Origin: Oceanimonas doudoroffii | Lineage (GTDB): Bacteria; Pseudomonadota; Gammaproteobacteria; Enterobacterales; Aeromonadaceae | Reading direction: 5' to 3' | Assembly (NCBI RefSeq): GCF_002242685.1 | Contig: NZ_NBIM01000001.1 | Coordinates: 992,001-1,056,000, forward strand | DNA length: 64,000 bases | Shown here: piece after piece, positions 7,918 to 16,464 of the stretch | How the letters are laid out: each line of letters begins with the position of its first letter | How positions within the stretch are numbered: the stretch's first letter is position 1 | Position numbers and translations under genes: made by a program | The notes under the pieces: model-generated | The model's database searches: none | What the model saw: only the letters and a program-made list of their open reading frames with translations | Told to the model about the DNA's origin: nothing

Positions 7918-10185
7918 TCAGGCCACGTCCGCCCGTTTTCGGCTTTGCTGCCGGCTCAACTCGCCCACGGCAAACTCGTCCACGGCAATGGCCCGCCGGC
8001 GCAGCTCGTCCGCCTCTCGGAGTTGCTGCGCCTCGGTATCGGTAAGCAGGTTTTGCCGCCTGGCCTGTTGCAACAGCTCCGTCAGCGCCAGTTTGCGTGG
8101 CAGCAGCCCGTCCTTTTGCGCCTTGAGCACTTTCTTCTCGATGTCCATTACCCGCACCATGGCCACAAAGGCGGCCTCCACCTCGCCCAGGCCGGGCTCG
8201 CTGGCCGGCGGCAGGTAACACAAGGCGCTGAGCCGGTCGCGCACGCCCCCCGGGGTCATCAGCCGGCGACAGATGGCGGTGGCGTACCGATCCGCCGGTG
8301 GCCGGTAGCGGTTGCCCAGGGGAAAGATCAGGGCCTTCAGGGTCAGTGCCAACGCCCGGTTGGGAAAATTTTGCAAAAAGCCGGTCAGGGCTTCTCCCAT
8401 GGCGTGCAGGTTGCGCGCCAGTGCGTAATGCACAAAGGGCAGCTCCTTCTCGGGCCGGCCATTGTCCTCAAAAAACTTGAGCGTGGCACTGCCCAGATAC
8501 AAATGACTGAGCACGTCGCCCAGCCGGGCCGAGAGCATTTCACGGCGCTTGAGATCGCCCCCCAGGGTCAGCATGGACACATCGGCGCACAACGCCAGCG
8601 CTCGGCTCATGCGGGCCAGCTGACGAAAATACTGAGCGGTCTCCCCCGACACCGGGGCACCGTTGAAACGGGCGCCGGTCAGCCCTTGCCACAACGCCCC
8701 CAGGGCATTGCCAGCGGCAAAGCGGGCATGACGGAACAATAGCCGGTCAAAGGCCTCCAGTCCGGCCTGCTCATCGGGATTGGCAGCAGCTTCCAGCTCC
8801 TTCAATACATAGGGGTGACAGCGGCTGGCCCCCTGGCCAAAGATCATCAGGTTGCGGGTAAGGATGTTGGCCCCTTCCACGGTAATGGCGATGGGAATGG
8901 ACATGTAGTTGTGGGCCAGGTAGTTTTTCGGACCCAGCTGGATGGCCTTGCCGGCGTGCACATCCATGGCGTCGTTGATCACGGTGCGCGCCATTTCGGT
9001 CATGTGGTATTTGGAAATGGCGGTGACAATGGCCGGGCTCTCGTCCATGTCCAGCGCCCGGGTGGTGAGCCGCCGGGCAGCCTCAAGCTGGTAGGTCAGG
9101 CCACCAATGCGTGCCAGCGCTTCCTGCACGCCTTCAAAGCGCCCGATGGACAAGCCGAACTGCTTGCGCACCACGGCATAGGCGCTGGTGCTGCGGGTAG
9201 CCAGGTGGCCACAGGCGGTGCCCAGCGCCGGCAGGGAGATGCCTCTCCCCGCCGACAGGCATTCCACTAGCATGCGCCAGCCTCGGCCGGCATAATCGGG
9301 CCCGCCGATGATCCAGTCCAGGGGAATAAAAACATCCTTGCCCCGGGTGGTGCCGTTGAGAAAGGCCTGGCCCATGGGAAAGTGACGTTCGCCGGTGTGC
9401 ACACCGGGGTGCGAAGTGGGGATCAGCGCACAGGTAATGCCGAGCTCTTCACTGTCGCCCAGCAAGCCCTCGGGATCGTAAAGCTTGAACGCCAGTCCCA
9501 GCACGGTGGCCCTGGGAGCCAGGGTAATATAGCGCTTGTCCCAGTTCAGGCGCAGACCCAATACCTGCTCGCCCTCGAACTCGCCCCGGCATACCACGCC
9601 GCTGTCGGGAATGGAGCCGGCGTCGGAGCCCGCTTCCGGGCCGGTCAGGGCAAAACAGGGAATTTCGGCACCGTTGGCCAGGCCCGGCAGCCAGCGCTGC
9701 TTCTGTGCCTCGGTGCCGTAGTGCATCAGCAGCTCTCCGGGCCCCAGGGAATTGGGCACCATCACGGTGACTGCGGCACTGATGCTGCGACTGGCAATAC
9801 GCCCCACTATGGTGGAGTTGGCAAAGGCGGAGAAATCCAGCCCGCCGTAGGACTTAGGAATAATCAGCGAGAAGAAGCCATGGTGCCGCAGGTAATCCCA
9901 CACCGGCTCCGGCAGCTCCCTTTCCTCGCTGACAATGCGGTGCTCGTCCAGCATGGCCAGCAGGGTCTCCACCTCATTGTCGAGAAAGGACTGCTCGCGC
10001 TCACTCAGCCGGGACGGGCCATAAGACAGCAGGACTGACCAGTCGGGGCGGCCGCTGAACAGCTCACCGTCCCACCATACAGAGCCGGCTTCCATGGCTT
10101 CACGCTCGGTCGCCGACAGCGGCGGCAACACCTTTTTGAAGGTGGCAAAGGCCGGACCGCTGATCCACTTTTTGCGTAAACTCAT
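7918..10185 (-). CDS. fadE: Acyl-CoA dehydrogenase
   Basis: Large FadE-type acyl-CoA dehydrogenase, 755 aa, catalysing the first step of fatty acid beta-oxidation with FAD. The N-terminal half carries the dehydrogenase domains: LIIPKSYGGLDFS, then CFALTGPEAGSDAG (FAD/substrate-binding motif), then the GISLPALGTACG region. The C-terminal third is the extra domain of the FadE group. E. coli FadE is about 814 aa with an N-terminal hydrophobic part; this one is shorter and lacks it. Its SD (GAGGAGGGG) lies inside the end of the upstream regulator gene, whose stop is two bases away, so the pair is an operon and probably regulated by fatty acyl-CoA through that regulator. Confidence 0.93.
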   Translation of the reverse strand: MSLRKKWISGPAFATFKKVLPPLSATEREAMEAGSVWWDGELFSGRPDWSVLLSYGPSRLSEREQSFLDNEVETLLAMLDEHRIVSEERELPEPVWDYLRHHGFFSLIIPKSYGGLDFSAFANSTIVGRIASRSISAAVTVMVPNSLGPGELLMHYGTEAQKQRWLPGLANGAEIPCFALTGPEAGSDAGSIPDSGVVCRGEFEGEQVLGLRLNWDKRYITLAPRATVLGLAFKLYDPEGLLGDSEELGITCALIPTSHPGVHTGERHFPMGQAFLNGTTRGKDVFIPLDWIIGGPDYAGRGWRMLVECLSAGRGISLPALGTACGHLATRSTSAYAVVRKQFGLSIGRFEGVQEALARIGGLTYQLEAARRLTTRALDMDESPAIVTAISKYHMTEMARTVINDAMDVHAGKAIQLGPKNYLAHNYMSIPIAITVEGANILTRNLMIFGQGASRCHPYVLKELEAAANPDEQAGLEAFDRLLFRHARFAAGNALGALWQGLTGARFNGAPVSGETAQYFRQLARMSRALALCADVSMLTLGGDLKRREMLSARLGDVLSHLYLGSATLKFFEDNGRPEKELPFVHYALARNLHAMGEALTGFLQNFPNRALALTLKALIFPLGNRYRPPADRYATAICRRLMTPGGVRDRLSALCYLPPASEPGLGEVEAAFVAMVRVMDIEKKVLKAQKDGLLPRKLALTELLQQARRQNLLTDTEAQQLREADELRRRAIAVDEFAVGELSRQQSRKRADVA

Positions 10186-10187
10186 TG

Positions 10188-10844
10188 TTACCCCTCCTCA
10201 GCCGGCCGGCCGTCGTGGCTGGTACCGGCTTTCATGCCGCTGGCCAGATAGGGAATCACCCGGCGTACCAGGCCTTCCACATCGATGTGTTCGTTGAAGT
10301 CGTTGCGGGCAATGTCCCGCAGCGCCTCGCCCGAAGCCATGGTGAACACCACGGTACCCAGGGTGAAATGCAACCGCCAAAACAGCTCCGCCGGACCCAG
10401 CTCGGGTGCCGCCCGGCGAACACACTGGGTAAAATGCACCACCACCCCACCGTAATGATTGATGATGAACCAGCGCAGAAAACCCTGATTGTCCATATAA
10501 CCGGAGGCGAGCAGCTGCAAAAATATTTCCGGGCCGCGCCGGCGCAATCGGGAAAGCCCCATCAGCGGCGCCACAAAGCTCTCAAATACCTGCTCCAGGG
10601 CAATATCGGGCCGTGGCAGCAGACGCTGCAGCGCGTCGTCCAGTGCCGGCATAAAGCGGCTCAGATAACGATCCATCACCGCCTTGATCAAATCCTTGCG
10701 CGAGCCGAAGTGATAGCTGACCGAGGCCAGATTGACACCGGCCATGCGAGTAATCTGCCGCAGCGAGGTATCGTTAAAGCCCTGCTCGGCAAAAAGCACC
10801 TCGGCGGTATCCAGTATTTTTTGCCTGGTATCCTGTCGCGCCAC
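10188..10844 (-). CDS. psrA: TetR-family fatty-acid-responsive regulator, PsrA-like
   Basis: DNA-binding protein of 218 aa. The N-terminal TetR helix-turn-helix (residues 5-55: TRQKILDTAEVLFAEQGF, SLRQITRMAGVNLASVSYHFGSR) matches PsrA of Pseudomonas closely in pattern; the rest is a TetR ligand-binding domain. PsrA-type proteins repress beta-oxidation genes and are released by long-chain fatty acids. I choose the GTG at 10844 because GGAGG stands seven bases upstream; a TTG seven codons earlier is less likely. The gene is the first of an operon with fadE. Its own promoter carries a PsrA-box-like operator, suggesting autoregulation. Confidence 0.85.
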   Translation of the reverse strand: MARQDTRQKILDTAEVLFAEQGFNDTSLRQITRMAGVNLASVSYHFGSRKDLIKAVMDRYLSRFMPALDDALQRLLPRPDIALEQVFESFVAPLMGLSRLRRRGPEIFLQLLASGYMDNQGFLRWFIINHYGGVVVHFTQCVRRAAPELGPAELFWRLHFTLGTVVFTMASGEALRDIARNDFNEHIDVEGLVRRVIPYLASGMKAGTSHDGRPAEEG

Positions 10845-10862
10845 CGGCTGCCTCCGCGAATT

Positions 10863-10906
10863 CAAACACCCGTTTAAAAGCTATGCAGGGGGCCGCCCCC
10901 TGTCAA
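10863..10906 (-). promoter_or_regulatory. psrA-fadE promoter with PsrA-type operator
   Basis: On the minus strand TTGACA (10901-10906), exactly 17 bases, then TAGCTT (10878-10883) make a good sigma-70 promoter. Immediately downstream, over the expected transcription start, lies the near-palindrome TTTAAACGGGTGTTTGAA (10861-10878), matching the PsrA box pattern GAAAC-N4-GTTTC/G. A repressor bound there would block initiation. The SD and GTG of psrA follow about 20 bases later. Confidence 0.7.
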
Positions 10907-10983
10907 GGCGACACGGCTTGCACAAATTTTATTCATTTTTTTTTGAACGAAGGGGAACCTTTGCCAAAGGGGACGCTCTTACC

Positions 10984-11043
10984 TAGTGCCACTGCAATTA
11001 AGCACTAAGTCTTTGCCCAGCATTCCTTGCTGGGCGTTTTTTT
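10984..11043 (+). ncRNA. Candidate small RNA or leader with strong terminator
   Basis: Two hairpins follow one another on the plus strand: TAGTGC (10984-10989) pairs with GCACTA (11002-11007), and GCCCAGC (11015-11021) pairs with GCTGGGC (11029-11035), the latter followed by seven T. No protein gene precedes this terminator on the plus strand: the neighbour upstream, psrA, runs the other way. So it ends either a short RNA or an attenuated leader of ybaM, which starts 41 bases later. No clear promoter is visible and the 5' end is unknown. Confidence 0.4.
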
Positions 11044-11083
11044 GATGTACACTGCCCGCTTCCTTCACCATCACGCAAGCATC

Positions 11084-11248
11084 ATGAGCCTGAACGACGC
11101 CCCCGCCCACATTCAGCTGGCGGTCGATCTGATTGAACTGCTGGAAGTCAACGAGGTGCCGGCCGAGGTCGCCCTGGCCGCGCTGGCCATCGTCACGCGA
11201 GACTTTGAACGCAAGCGCAACGAGCAGCAAACGGATCACGGCGACTGA
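11084..11248 (+). CDS. ybaM: YbaM/DUF2496 family small protein
   Basis: A 54-aa protein beginning MSLNDAPAHIQLAVDLIELL and continuing EVPAEVALAALAIVTRDFERK, matching E. coli YbaM in length and pattern throughout. The function of the family is not established. It is a soluble, helical, acidic protein with no membrane segment. The start at 11084 is preferred over an upstream in-frame ATG because the family begins with MSLxxAP. The gene is convergent with speA and shares a terminator with it. In E. coli ybaM follows priC; here priC is not beside it. Confidence 0.85.
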   Translation: MSLNDAPAHIQLAVDLIELLEVNEVPAEVALAALAIVTRDFERKRNEQQTDHGD

Positions 11249-11267
11249 CGCCGCGGTCCCAAACAAA

Positions 11268-11291
11268 AAACGCCCCGTAACGGGGCGTTTT
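11268..11291. terminator. Bidirectional terminator between ybaM and speA
   Basis: Stem 11270-11277 with 11281-11288, a TAA loop, an A run on the left and a T run on the right. It works for both convergent genes. Confidence 0.88.
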
Positions 11292-11293
11292 GC

Positions 11294-13198
11294 TTAGTGC
11301 TCTTCTTCGAGGTAGGCGTAACCTTCCAGGCCCGCAGACAGCTCCTTGAGCAGCAGTGCCCGGGTTTCTTCATCCAGATCCGGGTGGCTGGCCTGTAGCT
11401 CGTACTGGGCGTTGATCACCGTGGGATCGATGTCCACGTAACGCAGCAACTCGGCCACGTTACTGCCGGCCTTGACGTTGGTGATGTGTGGCTGGCCCTG
11501 GTCATCCAGCACCACCTCGGCACTGTGAGTGTCACCAAAGAGGTTGTGCATGTCGCCAAGAATTTCCTGGTAGGCACCCACCAGGAAAAAGCCCAGATAC
11601 TGAGGCTGGCCGGGCACAAACTCGGGCATGGGCAGGGTGGTTTCCACGCCCTGGCCGTCTACATACTGATCGATGGCACCATCCGAATCACAGGTGATGT
11701 CCAGGATCACCGCCCGGCGGCTGGGCGGCCGGTCGAGGCCGTCCAGGGGCAGCACCGGAAAGATCTGATCAATGCCCCAGGCGTCGGGCAGCGACTGGAA
11801 CAGCGAAAAGTTGACAAAACACTTGTCCGCCAGCTTTTCGTTGAGCTCGTCCATAATGGGCCGGTGCGCGCGGTTAACCGGGTCCAGCCTGGCCTTGATG
11901 CCGAGGCAGATGTTCAGGTGCACCTCTTCCGCCCAGGCACGATCTTCCAGGCTCATCAGACCCATGTTGTACTGCTCGTGTACATCGGCCAGCTCCGCCA
12001 CGGTGTCGTGGTAAATTTCCAGCAGGGGCGGATCTTCCCGACACAAGTCTTCCCAGGTTTCCCACATGTTGCCCAGCAGGAAGGGGGCATCATCCCGGGG
12101 CGCCGCCGGACGGGTGCTCTGGGCCGACTCAATGCTGATCACATTGGCGATCAGCATGGCATGGTGGGCGGTAATGGCCCGGCCCGACTCGCTGATGATG
12201 CGCGGGTGCGGCAGATCGTATTCCCGGCACACGTTGCCAATGCCCCAAACCACGTTGTTGGCGTATTCGCGCAGGTTGTAGTTGGCCGAACAGTAGCTCT
12301 GGGAGCGGGTGCCTTCGTAATCCACGCCCAGGCCGCCGCCCACATCCACGATGTTTACCGGCACATTCAGGCGACGCAGCTCGCCGTAGAAACGGCCGCA
12401 TTCGCGAATGCCCTTTTGAATGTCACGAATATTGGCGATCTGGGAGCCCAGGTGAAAATGCAGCAACTGCAGCCAGTCGATGCAACCGGCATCCTTCAGC
12501 CGGTTGACCAGAGCCAACACCTGGGTGGCGCTGAGGCCGAACTTGGACTTTTCGCCGCCACTCGACTGCCACTTGCCGGCCCCCTGGGACGCCAGCCGTG
12601 CGCGCACGCCCAGGCGCGGCGTTACCTTGAGCTTGTCTGCCTCTTCCATGACCAGCGACAGCTCGGAGAGCTTTTCGATAACGATGTAGACCTGGTGGCC
12701 CATTTTGGTGCCGAGCAGCGCCAGGCGCACGTATTCCTTGTCTTTGTAGCCGTTACACACGATCACCGACTCGGTTTCGTGGTTGTGGGCCAGCACCGCC
12801 AGCAGCTCCGGCTTGGAGCCGGCTTCCAGGCCCAGCCGTGGCTTGTCTTTGTACGCCTTGGTCACGGCGTCAAGCACACCACGCTGCTGGTTGACCTTGA
12901 TGGGATAAACGGTCAGGTAATCGCCTTCGTAGCCGTAGTCTTCGATGGCACCGTTAAAGGCGTTGAACAGGGCGTCGATGCGGCTTTTGATAATATCGGG
13001 AAAACGCAGCAGTACCGGGGCGGCATAGCCCTCGGCCTTGAGTTGCTCCACCACCTCCGACAGCACCACTTTGGCCTCGGGCCGGGTTTTGTCGGGCGTG
13101 ACACAGACTCGCCCCTGCTCGTCGAGATGAAAAAAACCGGCGCCCCAGTAAGGCAGGTTATACACCTTGAGCGCATCGTTTGCGGACCATTCAGCCAT
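11294..13198 (-). CDS. speA: Biosynthetic arginine decarboxylase
   Basis: PLP enzyme of 634 aa that decarboxylates arginine to agmatine, the first step of the ADC route to putrescine. The N-terminus DALKVYNLPYWGAGFF and VYPIKVNQQ (with the PLP-binding Lys) are characteristic, as are HFHLGSQIANI and the VDVGGGLGVDYEGT phosphate-binding segment. The large size and insertion separate it from the lysine/ornithine decarboxylases. AAGGGGA upstream of the ATG at 13198 supports the start. Agmatine deiminase, whose end lies at the left edge of the window, would take the product onward. No partner gene is directly adjacent. Confidence 0.96.
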   Translation of the reverse strand: MAEWSANDALKVYNLPYWGAGFFHLDEQGRVCVTPDKTRPEAKVVLSEVVEQLKAEGYAAPVLLRFPDIIKSRIDALFNAFNGAIEDYGYEGDYLTVYPIKVNQQRGVLDAVTKAYKDKPRLGLEAGSKPELLAVLAHNHETESVIVCNGYKDKEYVRLALLGTKMGHQVYIVIEKLSELSLVMEEADKLKVTPRLGVRARLASQGAGKWQSSGGEKSKFGLSATQVLALVNRLKDAGCIDWLQLLHFHLGSQIANIRDIQKGIRECGRFYGELRRLNVPVNIVDVGGGLGVDYEGTRSQSYCSANYNLREYANNVVWGIGNVCREYDLPHPRIISESGRAITAHHAMLIANVISIESAQSTRPAAPRDDAPFLLGNMWETWEDLCREDPPLLEIYHDTVAELADVHEQYNMGLMSLEDRAWAEEVHLNICLGIKARLDPVNRAHRPIMDELNEKLADKCFVNFSLFQSLPDAWGIDQIFPVLPLDGLDRPPSRRAVILDITCDSDGAIDQYVDGQGVETTLPMPEFVPGQPQYLGFFLVGAYQEILGDMHNLFGDTHSAEVVLDDQGQPHITNVKAGSNVAELLRYVDIDPTVINAQYELQASHPDLDEETRALLLKELSAGLEGYAYLEEEH

Positions 13199-13388
13199 GC
13201 TCTTTGTCCCCTTTTTCGTTCAGGGTCACAGATAATCCGAACCCGACATGGGTCCGGTACGATAATGAGTCGATTTTCGTCAGTATAAGGCAGCGGCGCA
13301 CGCCGTCCGTGAGCTGCAAAAAAATCGGGGGCCGAGTGTAACGCTCGAGCCCTGCGCTGACCAGTACTGATCGGCCGTCAGCTGCATT

Positions 13389-14324
13389 TTAGCGACGCGC
13401 CAGCCGTTCCAGCAGGCCTCCCTGCTCCTTCAGAAAGCGCCGGCCACAAATGAGCCCCAATTGATAATCCTGCTCCAGTTGCCCTCGCGTCGAGCCCAGC
13501 ACTCGACTGTGTAGCGGCTCCGGTGGCGCAATGTCAAACACCCGCACGCTGGTCGGCGGCCGGCTCATAAAGTGATGGGCCTCATTACAGCAGCGCCGGT
13601 GGGCCTCCACCATGGCCTTTAACTCCCCGACCCGCTCCCGCCCCAGCCAGTCTTCCAGCCGCCGGGCCCAGTTCAGGCTGAAGCGACTGTCGCCGGGATG
13701 GGTACGGATCACCACCAGCACGCCGGCGCCCCGCCGCCAGGCTTCACACACCGGAATGGCGTCGGCCACGCCACCGTCCAGGTAACGCTCTCCCCGCCAC
13801 TCCACTCCCGCCCGGTAGAACAGCGGAATGGCACTCGACGCCTTCAGGCCAAGCAACCAGTCGGTGTCGGCGGGATGAAAATAATGGGGCACGTGATCCC
13901 GGGCCCGCGTGCTGCAAAACAACAACTCGCGTTCGCCCAGTCGCCGGCGCCCGGTCACCACATCCAGCGGCAGCTCGTGACGGAGCACCTCGAAATACCA
14001 GTCCAGATCGACCAAATCGCCCCCCCGGGCAAAATGCAGCGGACGAAAAAAGTCGGCACGGGTGGTGTAATCGGTGATCACTTCCCGGGCAAAGCCGCGG
14101 CTGTGACAGACATAGGCCGATAGGTTCTGGGCACCGGCGGAAGAGCCGATAAAGAGGTCAAAAGGGTCAAAATCGGCGGCCATAAAGGCGTCGAGTACGC
14201 CTGCGGTAAAAATGCCACGTTGGCCACCACCTTCGCAAATCAGGGCCAGGCGGCCGGTATTCGGCTCGGCCCCATTAACTACGGCGGCAACTTCGGCCGC
14301 CAGATATGGTCGCTGACTGATCAT
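13389..14324 (-). CDS. Patatin-like phospholipase
   Basis: Patatin-family lipid hydrolase of 311 aa. The oxyanion motif CEGGGQRG, the nucleophile elbow GSSAG and the catalytic-dyad Asp in DGGVADAIP are all present and in order. It resembles the YjjU-type bacterial patatins, soluble and without a signal peptide. Substrate is unknown; the family hydrolyses acyl esters of phospholipids. I take the ATG at 14324, with CAGGG six bases before it, rather than longer in-frame starts without a ribosome site. It is divergent from a lipid acyltransferase gene with a 92-base shared promoter region, so the two may act on membrane lipids together. Confidence 0.85.
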   Translation of the reverse strand: MISQRPYLAAEVAAVVNGAEPNTGRLALICEGGGQRGIFTAGVLDAFMAADFDPFDLFIGSSAGAQNLSAYVCHSRGFAREVITDYTTRADFFRPLHFARGGDLVDLDWYFEVLRHELPLDVVTGRRRLGERELLFCSTRARDHVPHYFHPADTDWLLGLKASSAIPLFYRAGVEWRGERYLDGGVADAIPVCEAWRRGAGVLVVIRTHPGDSRFSLNWARRLEDWLGRERVGELKAMVEAHRRCCNEAHHFMSRPPTSVRVFDIAPPEPLHSRVLGSTRGQLEQDYQLGLICGRRFLKEQGGLLERLARR

Positions 14325-14416
14325 AGACAACCCTGTCATCAAATCATCATAACGGCGCCATGTGGCCGTCATTGGTCCTGTCTAGGCTGGGCTCACCGCA
14401 AGTGAAGGAGCACGCC

Positions 14417-16132
14417 ATGTTCTCTGTAGATACCCTGGCCGCCGAGTTTCTGCCCCGGTGGCAACACGTTCCCGGTTGCAAGGCCACGTTGCGTTACCTG
14501 TTGCACGAGCAGGCCTTTATCGACTTTGCCGCCGAATACCCCCATCTGCGCGGCCTGGATTTTGTAGAGCAGGTACTCGAGTATTTTCATTTTCGCGTCC
14601 GGGTGCACGATCAGGAGCTGGAGCATATTCCGGCCACCGGCCCCGTGGTGATCGTGGCCAACCACCCCATCGGCTCCCTGGATGGCCTGGCCCTGCTGCG
14701 CCTGGTCTGCCGCCTGCGCCCCGACACCAAAATCATGGCCAATCAGCTGCTGGCCCGGCTTGAGCCGCTCAGTCCACTGCTGCTGCCGGTAGACAACCTG
14801 GGCGGCCGTACCGGTCGTGCCCAGCTTGGCGCGGTGCAACATCACCTGGGCGCCGGTGGCGTGGTCATCATTTTTCCCGCCGGCGAGGTGTCGCGCCTCA
14901 GCCCCGCCGGCGTACGCGACAGCCGCTGGCATGCCGGCTTCATTCGCCTGGCCATTCGCGCTCGGGCCGACATCGTGCCCATTCATCTGGATGGCCGAAA
15001 CTCCGCCTTCTTTTATTTAAGCTCACTGTTGTGCCGCCCGCTGAGCGGCGTGCTGCTGATCCGCGAAATGTTTCGCCAGCGCAACCGCCAGATCAGCGTG
15101 CGCATCGGCCGTCCGGTGGCCTGGCAGCACTGCCGCCAGGGCGGCGTCAGCGACAAGGGCCTGGCCATGCTGTTTCGCAGCCATCTGTACCGGCTCGGCA
15201 AGGGAAAAAGCGGTTTGTTTGAAACCCAGGTGGCCATTGCCCCCCCCGAGCCGCGTCAGTTGCTGAAAAAGGCAGTGGAAAAAAGCGAACTGCTAGGCCG
15301 CACCCGGGACGGCAAGGCCATTTACCTCACCAAACGGGACCCTGCGGGCCACTGTGTGATCCTGAGAGAAATCGGCCGGCTGCGGGAACTGGCATTCCGC
15401 GCCGTCGGTGAAGGCACCGGCAAACGCCGGGACCTGGACCCGTTTGATGATGATTATTATCAGTTGCTGCTGTGGGATCCCGAAGAGCTGGAAGTGATCG
15501 GCGCTTACCGCTTTGTGCCGGCGCGCCGGCAACTGGAGCGTCGCGGCACCGACGGGCTTTACACCCACCAGCTGTTTGAATTCGGTGAGGACATGGCCCC
15601 CTTCCTGGAGCGGGGCATTGAACTGGGCCGCAGCTTTATTCAGCCCGCCTACCAGGGCCGGCGCAGCCTGGACTACCTGTGGTTCGGCATTGGTGCCTTT
15701 CTGGCCCGCCACCCCCAATACCGTTACCTGTTTGGCCCGGTTTCGCTGAGTGCGGCGCTGCCGGTGGCCGCCCGGGATCTGCTGGTGGCCTTTTACCGAC
15801 TGTATTTCTCCCGGAAAACCGAGCTGGCCCGTTCGCGCCGCCCCTTTCCCGCCAGTCCCGCCCACTTGCTCAACGCCTTTGACGGCAATGACTACCGGGC
15901 GGATCTGCAACGCCTGAAACAGCGACTGGACCACTTGGGTGCGGCCATTCCCACCCTGTACAAACAATACGCCGAACTATGTGAGCCCGGTGGCGTGCAG
16001 TTTGTGGACTTTGGGACGGATCCGGACTTCGCCGACTGCATTGATGGTTTGGTGGTGGTGGATTTGACCCGACTCAAGGACAGCCGCTATCAGCGCTACA
16101 TCGCGCCGCACCTGTCCCCTGAGCCGGCCTGA
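14417..16132 (+). CDS. olsF: Fused acyltransferase, OlsF-like (ornithine lipid synthesis)
   Basis: A two-domain protein of 571 aa. Residues 60-270 are a PlsC/LPLAT acyltransferase, with NHPIGSLDG (82-90) and the IIFPAGEVSR motif. Residues 285-560 are a GNAT-like acyltransferase of the OlsB/hemolysin type (RELAFRAVGEG, DDDYYQLLLWD). This arrangement is that of OlsF, a bifunctional enzyme that makes ornithine lipids: one domain N-acylates ornithine, the other O-acylates the hydroxy-acyl group. It could instead modify another amino acid or polar head. In the first domain the usual H-x4-D is H-x5-D, as in other members of this subgroup. AAGGAG precedes the ATG by seven bases. A patatin lipase is divergent. 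Confidence 0.75.
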   Translation: MFSVDTLAAEFLPRWQHVPGCKATLRYLLHEQAFIDFAAEYPHLRGLDFVEQVLEYFHFRVRVHDQELEHIPATGPVVIVANHPIGSLDGLALLRLVCRLRPDTKIMANQLLARLEPLSPLLLPVDNLGGRTGRAQLGAVQHHLGAGGVVIIFPAGEVSRLSPAGVRDSRWHAGFIRLAIRARADIVPIHLDGRNSAFFYLSSLLCRPLSGVLLIREMFRQRNRQISVRIGRPVAWQHCRQGGVSDKGLAMLFRSHLYRLGKGKSGLFETQVAIAPPEPRQLLKKAVEKSELLGRTRDGKAIYLTKRDPAGHCVILREIGRLRELAFRAVGEGTGKRRDLDPFDDDYYQLLLWDPEELEVIGAYRFVPARRQLERRGTDGLYTHQLFEFGEDMAPFLERGIELGRSFIQPAYQGRRSLDYLWFGIGAFLARHPQYRYLFGPVSLSAALPVAARDLLVAFYRLYFSRKTELARSRRPFPASPAHLLNAFDGNDYRADLQRLKQRLDHLGAAIPTLYKQYAELCEPGGVQFVDFGTDPDFADCIDGLVVVDLTRLKDSRYQRYIAPHLSPEPA

Positions 16133-16139
16133 ACCGGTC

Positions 16140-16415
16140 TCAGGGCCGGTCGCTGTGGCCCAGGTCCCGTTCTGGGGCAATGTGGTCCCGCAGCCGCTGT
16201 TTCACTTCCTTGGCCTCGGGAAAACCGTCGTCGGCCACTCGGCACCAGATGAGGGTGCCGTCGACATAAATCTGAAACTGGCCCTTGTCACCAGGGATCA
16301 GGGCTACCTCTCCCACTTCATCGGCAAAGGTCGACAGAATTTCCTGGGCCAGCCAGGCCGAACGCAGCAACCAGCGACACAGGCTGCAGTAGCGTATTTC
16401 CACTCTGGGTTTCAT
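16140..16415 (-). CDS. SelT/SelW/SelH-family (Rdx) thioredoxin-like protein
   Basis: Small protein of 91 aa with the CxxC motif YCSLCRW at residues 10-13 and the following helix LLRSAWLAQEILSTF, then VALIPGDKGQFQIYVDG; this is the Rdx/SelW fold. In animals and a few bacteria one of the Cys is selenocysteine; here both are ordinary Cys codons. A redox role is presumed and the substrate is unknown. The start has GGAA before the ATG. It converges on the olsF-like gene with seven bases between stops. Confidence 0.8.
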   Translation of the reverse strand: MKPRVEIRYCSLCRWLLRSAWLAQEILSTFADEVGEVALIPGDKGQFQIYVDGTLIWCRVADDGFPEAKEVKQRLRDHIAPERDLGHSDRP

Positions 16416-16464
16416 GCTGCTTCCTTGAGCCCATGCCGGTGGCCCGACATGGGCAAACGAGAGA

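Noticed and set aside
16140..16415. Selenocysteine in the SelW-like protein
   Set aside because: Both positions of the CxxC motif are ordinary Cys codons and no in-frame TGA is present.
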